Origin: Novosphingobium flavum
Lineage (GTDB): Bacteria > Pseudomonadota > Alphaproteobacteria > Sphingomonadales > Sphingomonadaceae
DNA length: 64,000 nt
Assembly: GCF_014230315.1 (NCBI RefSeq)
Contig: NZ_JACLAW010000001.1
Location: 372,001-436,000, forward strand
Direction of reading: 5' to 3'
The first letter of the stretch is position 1; every line of letters starts with the position of its first letter. Under the pieces are notes generated by a model that was not told the DNA's origin, searched no databases, and saw only the letters and a program-made list of their open reading frames with translations. Made by a program: the position numbers and the translations under genes. This document shows positions 59,547 to 64,000 of the stretch, in pieces.

Positions 59547-61541
59547 TCACGCGGCCTCCCACACCCGGTTCAGGATCTGCGCGGCGAGGGCAGCCTTGTC
59601 CTGCGGCAGGAAGCGGCCGTAGTGCAGGGCGACCGTCTCGGGCGTGTCCTGGATCGCATAGCTCGCCTGCTCGTAGGAGCCAGTCTGCTTGAGGATATGC
59701 GTTGCCAGCACGTCGCGCACGTTGTGCGGGCCGTGCGGCAGTAGTCCGGTGATCGCGCCGCGCCCAGTGTACGGGTTGGCGATGCCATAGCGCTGGATGG
59801 TCAGGCGCCACGCCTCGTAGAACGTGGTCTGGTTATAGGCGGCATCCCGGCTGGTGCGCTTGACCGTCTTGACGAACATCGTGCCGGGATCGGGTGCCCC
59901 GTTGAGCAGCGCCGCCCGGTACCGGGCGGCATAGGCCTCGATCCAACCGTAGAGGCCGCCGAGATCGGGCAAGACCAGCCGGAACGGCCGGCCGCCGAAG
60001 AACGAGGATCCGGCGTTTTTGAACGCCGCTGCAGGGATCAGAACCTCCCACCCGGCGTCACGTTCGCTCCAGCGTAGCTCCCCCCGGCGCCGCAGTTCGA
60101 GCTGGCGTTCGGAGGTGGGGACCGTGCCGCGCGGACAAAGCAGCAATTCGCGCAGGTTCTTTTGGCGCAGTCCGAGGTGAAGTCCGAGCCGCAGCATCAG
60201 GAATGCCCGCACCGCCTCGGCTGCCGCGCGGGGATAGCGCCGCTCATCCGGCATCAGACGCAGGATTTCCTCGGTGATCTTGCGGTACTCGCCGAGTGGG
60301 CTGTCGGCCTCGAGCACCGGCATGATCGGCTCGAACGGGTCGCGGTGTACCCGTACCACCCGCTGGATTTCCTTTGCGCGGCCCAGCGCATGCTGGTGGA
60401 ACAGGTCGCAGGCCGCACCCCAGTCCTTCCGCGCCGCCGTAACTTCCGCTGCGGCAACCAGCCCCGGGATCGGCTTCAGATGACGGGCAAGTCCGGGCGA
60501 CTGGCGCAGCCAGCCGGTATCGGTCCGGGTCAGGGCCATGCCGAGGTGGAGCATGTTGACCTCCCACACCGTGTAGAACTCGCGTCGCCGTTCGCGCCAC
60601 TGCACGTACCAGTCCCACACCGCGGGAAAGACCAGCAGTCCCATCGTCAACGCGGCCCGGGGAAGGCCGAACCCTTTCACCGGATCAGATGGTGGGGCTG
60701 TAAGGGCGCCGAACAGCAGCCCGAGGTGTTCGACCTTCTGTAGGGCGGTGCTGTCTTTCCACACGCCGCTGCGCTGGAAGCCGATGTCGGTCAGGGTTGC
60801 GGTCTTGAACCGGATCAGTTCTGCCAACTCGTCTGCCAGCCGGCGCGGGGCGTCCATCGTGGCGGCCGCAAGCTCGGCCTCTACATCGTCGAGGGCGTGG
60901 CTCTCGTCGCTTTCGTTGGAGGGTGAGCGCTGCGATTTGTGCCCGGTGATCTCGGGAAAACGCACGGCGTAGCGGTGCCGGGATGCTTCCGCCTGAAACC
61001 GGCGGTAGTCGGTCGATCCGGATATGATGACCCGCCGCACCCACGAGAGGATTTCCTCGCGCTCGCGCGGTGGCCGACGGTCGAAATCATCCGGCAAGTG
61101 CCAGGCCATCCTCCGCTGCTCGGACGCGGCTATCCCCTTGAGCTTGCCGTGGCCGGTCGCTGCCCGCGCTCCCATGGGCAGCTTGGCCTGAAAATAGCCC
61201 GGGGGAAGACGATAGCGCTGCTCGATCTTGGCCAGAATGGCCAGGCTTCGGACCGACCGCGGGATCTTGTTGCCCGCGGCCCACTGCAGCAGTGTCGATC
61301 GCTCGACCCGAATACCTTGGTGGGTGAGGGCCTTATAGAGATGGCAGATCGAATCGCCATGACGGGAGACATGGAGTGCCAACGCTTCGTGAAAGCTGTC
61401 GGGCTCGAGCCAGTCAGTGGTCAGTGCTTCAGGGAACTCTGTCACCGCCTTGGGTTTGCGGCCGCGCCTGCGACCGGGGGCGGCTGGTGCTTGCACTGGG
61501 TCGGCCTGTTCGCCCGGCGGGGTCGTGATCTTCAAAGACAT
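59547..61541 (-). CDS. Long tyrosine recombinase/integrase
   Basis: This 664-residue protein has a tyrosine-recombinase catalytic domain at its C-terminus: first Arg in LGLHLGLRQKNLRELLL, the H-x-x-R box in HGPHNVRDVLATHIL and the nucleophile Tyr in ETVALHYGRFL. The first 400 residues are an unusual extension, with a possible helix-turn-helix (IRVERSTLLQWAAGNKIPRS) and a basic AT-hook-like stretch (GRRRGRKPK). Ordinary integrases have about 400 residues. The gene lies 0.75 kb from tRNA-Asn, the usual kind of target. It is the right-hand integrase of the accessory region. Confidence 0.85.
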   Translation of the reverse strand: MSLKITTPPGEQADPVQAPAAPGRRRGRKPKAVTEFPEALTTDWLEPDSFHEALALHVSRHGDSICHLYKALTHQGIRVERSTLLQWAAGNKIPRSVRSLAILAKIEQRYRLPPGYFQAKLPMGARAATGHGKLKGIAASEQRRMAWHLPDDFDRRPPREREEILSWVRRVIISGSTDYRRFQAEASRHRYAVRFPEITGHKSQRSPSNESDESHALDDVEAELAAATMDAPRRLADELAELIRFKTATLTDIGFQRSGVWKDSTALQKVEHLGLLFGALTAPPSDPVKGFGLPRAALTMGLLVFPAVWDWYVQWRERRREFYTVWEVNMLHLGMALTRTDTGWLRQSPGLARHLKPIPGLVAAAEVTAARKDWGAACDLFHQHALGRAKEIQRVVRVHRDPFEPIMPVLEADSPLGEYRKITEEILRLMPDERRYPRAAAEAVRAFLMLRLGLHLGLRQKNLRELLLCPRGTVPTSERQLELRRRGELRWSERDAGWEVLIPAAAFKNAGSSFFGGRPFRLVLPDLGGLYGWIEAYAARYRAALLNGAPDPGTMFVKTVKRTSRDAAYNQTTFYEAWRLTIQRYGIANPYTGRGAITGLLPHGPHNVRDVLATHILKQTGSYEQASYAIQDTPETVALHYGRFLPQDKAALAAQILNRVWEAA

Positions 61542-62234
61542 GGATTGGGAGAGGCTTGCCTGGATCCGAGTGGGCGGCGTCCCCTACAGGATTTCAGATG
61601 GGATGATAGTCAGGCTCCCGGAAGAATCTTGCCCGACGTCTGACGAGGGCAGGATTCGAACAGGCCGAAAACGCCCCTGAACGGCGGCATTCCGAGGGCT
61701 TTTTCCTTCCGGCGGTGCGCGAAAGTGATGGCCGCCAGCTGACCGCCACGATCTATTTGCCACGTTAGAAGTCACTTGTGAGGGTCTGTGAGCTCCGCCC
61801 GGCACCACTTCGGCAGATGTGACGGCGGTGCTGCCGCTCATGGATGCTTTCGTATCTCGAGTCGCGCGGGCCGCTATGTCTTCGGTGCGGCAGAAATTTC
61901 ATGAAGCCGGAAATTAAATTACGAAAGCGGCGCGCTAGGACCTCATGTCGGTACGACAATACCCAAAGTCACCATAGTGCTTGATGGCCTCAAGCAAGAG
62001 GAGTACTGTAATCGTATTGGATTGATGAAGAGGAAATTCTTTGATCGTGGTCGGGTGTGATAATCTGTGATGAGTTTAAGTTCGGACGGCGCCGCATATT
62101 TCGAGAAGAGCTCGATCGAAATAGCGTTGCGGAATGCAAGAAAGCTGGGCACGCGAATGGCCCACTGGGTGGCGGAAATTGCGCGTTCGAAAATGATCAA
62201 AATGGTCGAGAAGGCGGGATTTGAATCGCTTTAG
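61542..62234. other. Intergenic segment between integrase and tRNA-Asn
   Basis: About 0.7 kb without a credible gene; the part at 61890-62220 is relatively AT-rich. It holds an 11-bp T-arm-like sequence (61651-61661), a hairpin-plus-T-run resembling a plus-strand terminator around 61675-61708 (ending GAGGGCTTTTT), and a weak second tRNA-flank-like stretch (62183-62226). This is where an integrase attachment site would be expected. Confidence 0.5.
61651..61661 (-). repeat. T-arm-like 11-mer shared with tRNA-Asn
   Basis: AGGATTCGAAC is identical to 62298-62308 inside tRNA-Asn and in the same orientation. It lies 110 bp upstream of the integrase start. On the minus strand it reads like a tRNA 3' half (GTTCGAATCCTGCCCTCG), but the 5' arm does not pair, so it is not a tRNA. 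The T-loop sequence is nearly universal, so the match alone is weak. Confidence 0.35.
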
Positions 62235-62259
62235 GCCTCCGTCCGCGATGCGGGGAGGC
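62235..62259 (-). terminator. Hairpin downstream of tRNA-Asn
   Basis: GCCTCC (62235-62240) and GGAGGC (62254-62259) form a stem with a 13-base loop, 26 bp past the tRNA 3' end. No strong T-run follows on the minus strand. The loop CCGCGATG is also present in the degenerate copy at 28723-28797. Confidence 0.5.
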
Positions 62260-62284
62260 GGCCTATGCGTTCGAAAAAGAAAGT

Positions 62285-62359
62285 GGCTCCCTGAGTAGGA
62301 TTCGAACCTACGGCCGCTCGATTAACAGTCGAGAGCTCTACCGCTGAGCTATCAGGGAG
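62285..62359 (-). tRNA. tRNA-Asn (GTT), CCA encoded
   Basis: The acceptor stem TCCCTGA pairs with TCAGGGA. The anticodon arm is CTCGA-CTGTTAA-TCGAG with anticodon GTT, and the T arm is GTAGG-TTCGAAT-CCTAC. The discriminator G and CCA are encoded. All stems pair. A GC-rich hairpin GCCCCG-TCTC-CGGGGC (62363-62378) lies just upstream, between the tRNA and nadK. Confidence 0.95.
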
Positions 62360-62394
62360 CAGCCCCGTCTCCGGGGCAGGGGTGCGCCTATATC

Positions 62395-62419
62395 ACCGCT
62401 TTCGGGCATTGCAAGCGGT
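62395..62419. terminator. Possible terminator after nadK
   Basis: ACCGCTT and AAGCGGT form a 7-bp stem with an 11-base loop starting 16 bp past the nadK stop on the minus strand. The T-run (GGGTTTTTT) lies on the nadK side, so the polarity is unclear; nadK and tRNA-Asn may be co-transcribed. Confidence 0.35.
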
Positions 62420-62434
62420 TAGCGCCGGGTTTTT

Positions 62435-63217
62435 TCACACCTGGAACTGTTCGGCGAAAATGCGTTCCTCCAGCGTCTTGCCGGCATCGAACAGCAGGGT
62501 CAGCCGGTGGTCGCGCGCGCTGGCGATATGGACTTCGGCAACGTCGCGGACTTCCTTCTGGTCCGCCACGGCGGCGACCGGGCGCTTGGCCGGTTCGCGG
62601 ACCCGGAACGAAACCTTGGCGCTTTCCGGCAGGATCGCGCCCTTCCAGCGGCGCGGGCGGAACGGGCTGATCGGGGTGAGGGCGAGGAGGCGTGAGCCGA
62701 GCGGGAGAATCGGGCCATTGGCCGAGAGATTGTAGGCGGTGGAGCCGGCAGGGGTGGCCACCAGCACGCCATCGCCGGCCAGTTCCTGCATCCTCACCTT
62801 GCCGTTGATCGCCACTTCCAGCTTGGCCGACTGGCGGGTTTCGCGCAGCAGCGAGACCTCGTTGATGGCGTAGAAGTGGTGGTGCTGGCCGTCCTGGGTG
62901 ATTGCGTCCATCTCCAAGGGGACGACCTCGACCTCGCGGGCACGGGTGACACGTTCGGCGATCGACCGCGAGGAGCTGTTGCGGTTGAGCATGAAGCCGA
63001 CCGTGCCGAGGTTGATCCCGTAGCACGGCTTGACCGTGTTGGTGTCCATCATCTGGTGGAGGACGTGGAGCAGGAAGCCGTCGCCGCCGAGCACGACGAT
63101 GGCATCGGCTTCTTCCTCGCTCACCCAGGGGTGCGAATCGCGCAGGGCATCGGCGCCTGCCTGGGCCTTGGCGCTGTCGGACACGATCAGGGCCAGCTTT
63201 TCGCGTTCTTTTTTCAT
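62435..63217 (-). CDS. nadK: NAD kinase
   Basis: 260 residues from the ATG at 63217, which follows GAGGAGC. The diagnostic motifs are present: IVVLGGDGFLLHVLHQM (GGDG), INLGTVGFMLN, and LVATPAGSTAYNLSANGPIL. It phosphorylates NAD to NADP in the cytoplasm. This is a core gene and marks the return to chromosomal backbone beyond the tRNA. A longer minus-strand frame and an antisense frame through it are shadows. Confidence 0.96.
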   Translation of the reverse strand: MKKEREKLALIVSDSAKAQAGADALRDSHPWVSEEEADAIVVLGGDGFLLHVLHQMMDTNTVKPCYGINLGTVGFMLNRNSSSRSIAERVTRAREVEVVPLEMDAITQDGQHHHFYAINEVSLLRETRQSAKLEVAINGKVRMQELAGDGVLVATPAGSTAYNLSANGPILPLGSRLLALTPISPFRPRRWKGAILPESAKVSFRVREPAKRPVAAVADQKEVRDVAEVHIASARDHRLTLLFDAGKTLEERIFAEQFQV

Positions 63218-63314
63218 GGTGCTCCTCAGCCGCGCCGCAAGGTTTATGGCGCGGGTGCGGGTTTGGCAACGAAGGTTGAGGCTTTCGCAACCCTCGATAA
63301 CGTATGGGCAAGCG

Positions 63315-64000
63315 ATGGACTCCCATGTTCCTTCGCTGTCCGCGGCGCGCGATGCGCTGACCGGGCTGCCGGGCCTCGATGCGGCAAGGAAGCAACTTGA
63401 CGCCTGGGCGCTCGAAGCGCCGGCGCACGGCCTGCTGCTGGTCCTCTCGCGCCTGTCGGGGATCAACCTTGCCTTCGGCCGGAAGACCGGCGACGTGGCA
63501 ATTGCCGAGGCGGCGGCCCGGCTGGTTCATTTCGCCGCGGCCGAATTCGACGGACCGTGGTTTGCCGCAAGGCTCGACGGCGGCTCGTTCCTGTTGCTGG
63601 CCCGCGAGCCGCTGAGCCGCGAGCGCTGGGAACTGCTGGGCGAGGGTCTGGCCGAGGCCATCGCCCGCCCGATTCCCGGCGGCGCGGCCACGCTGCGCCT
63701 GACCCCGCGCATCGCCCTGCTGCGCGCCATGCCGGGGGAGGGAGCCGAAAGCCTGCTCGACCGTTTGGGGCAGACCATGGCCGTACTCGAAAAACGTTCC
63801 GGCCGCCGCCTGCTCTGGGCCGACGGCGAAGTGGTCCGCCCGGGCCAGAGCGCGGCGGCGCTTGAGGCGGACCTGCTCGAAGCGCTCGACCGGGACGAGA
63901 TCGAGATCCTGTTCCAGCCGCAGTTCAGCCTGCCGGACGGCGCGCTGACCGGGGCCGAGGCGCTGGCGCGGTGGAACCATCCCCGGCTCGGCAGGATCGG
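63315..64000 (+). CDS. Degenerate-GGDEF plus EAL protein, 5' part
   Basis: The frame starts at the ATG of 63315 and runs off the right edge (228 codons seen). The first 150 residues resemble a GGDEF domain (DALTGLPGLDAARKQLD), but the signature is replaced by LDGGSF, so cyclase activity is unlikely. An EAL domain begins near residue 190: EILFQPQFSLPDGALTG followed by AEALARWNHP, with the EAL motif intact. It is probably a cyclic-di-GMP phosphodiesterase. It diverges from nadK across a 97-bp gap. Confidence 0.85.
   Translation, partial: MDSHVPSLSAARDALTGLPGLDAARKQLDAWALEAPAHGLLLVLSRLSGINLAFGRKTGDVAIAEAAARLVHFAAAEFDGPWFAARLDGGSFLLLAREPLSRERWELLGEGLAEAIARPIPGGAATLRLTPRIALLRAMPGEGAESLLDRLGQTMAVLEKRSGRRLLWADGEVVRPGQSAAALEADLLEALDRDEIEILFQPQFSLPDGALTGAEALARWNHPRLGRI

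Larger units (their letters stand above)
28723..62359. mobile_element. Putative integrated accessory region ending at tRNA-Asn
   Basis: About 33.6 kb lie between the degenerate tRNA-Asn-like copy on the left and the intact tRNA-Asn on the right. A serine recombinase sits at the left end and a tyrosine recombinase at the right end. The contents are accessory: a toxin-antitoxin pair, a gene remnant, unrecognised modules and two catabolic clusters. The attachment repeats are not identical, so this may be an old, fixed or composite island rather than one active element. Ends are approximate. Confidence 0.35.

Noticed and set aside
61943..62200. 85-codon minus-strand frame between integrase and tRNA
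   Set aside because: AT-rich, no ribosome site, no similarity that I recognise; likely non-coding.
62388..63980. 530-codon minus-strand frame over nadK and the GGDEF-EAL gene
   Set aside because: The real genes in other frames have family motifs (NAD kinase, EAL); this frame has none.

Overview
The window is GC-rich alphaproteobacterial DNA, most like a sphingomonad of the Novosphingobium/Sphingobium type. This rests on gene style: TonB-dependent uptake, Tat- and Sec-exported glycosidases, a nadK followed by tRNA-Asn, and degenerate sphingomonad-like intergenic DNA. No 16S or other decisive marker is present, so the genus is inference.

Region 1 (about 1-28500) is a plant-glycan utilisation locus built around the branched pentose D-apiose. 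Exported enzymes include a GH140-type apiosidase (cut by the left edge), two GH42 enzymes, GH106 rhamnosidase, GH127-type beta-L-arabinofuranosidase, GH29 fucosidase, a clan GH-A hydrolase, a GH43-like propeller enzyme, a DUF5060/DUF4038-type hydrolase, an SGNH esterase and a ThuA-like protein. The set fits side chains of rhamnogalacturonan II or a similar apiose-containing glycan. Among them lie candidates for intracellular apiose catabolism: an ApnO-like D-apionate oxidoisomerase, a divergent ApnL-like lactonase, a DUF1537 kinase (OiaK-like), a RuBisCO-like protein (OiaX/OiaT-like), an aldo/keto reductase and an MFS importer. A GntR/FadR-family regulator sits inside. A shared 13-bp motif occurs in three divergent promoters, and 10-bp-phased CGAAA repeats precede the GH106 and GH127 transcripts and the second GH42 gene.

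Region 2 (about 28500-62360) looks accessory. It starts with a gene-poor kilobase holding repeats, palindromes and a degenerate copy of the tRNA-Asn 3' end and flank, then a large serine recombinase. It ends with a tyrosine recombinase 0.75 kb from tRNA-Asn. Between are a nucleotidyltransferase/small-protein pair, an unrecognised membrane-protein plus 773-aa-protein pair (candidate novel defence or stress module), a large aromatic-type catabolic cluster, a second LysR-controlled redox/hydrolase cluster, a truncated SRAP gene, a PD-(D/E)XK-like protein and a Xre-RES toxin-antitoxin pair. The aromatic-type cluster has two tandem 4,5-dihydroxyphthalate-decarboxylase-like genes, an extradiol dioxygenase, a DHDPS-family aldolase, an ornithine-cyclodeaminase-family protein, an aldehyde dehydrogenase, hydrolases, a TonB receptor and an MFS transporter, with a divergent LysR and a palindrome that recurs before the TonB receptor. 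A 22-unit octanucleotide tract lies between the two LysR clusters.

Region 3 (62360-64000) returns to core genome: nadK, and divergently the start of a degenerate-GGDEF/EAL protein cut by the right edge.
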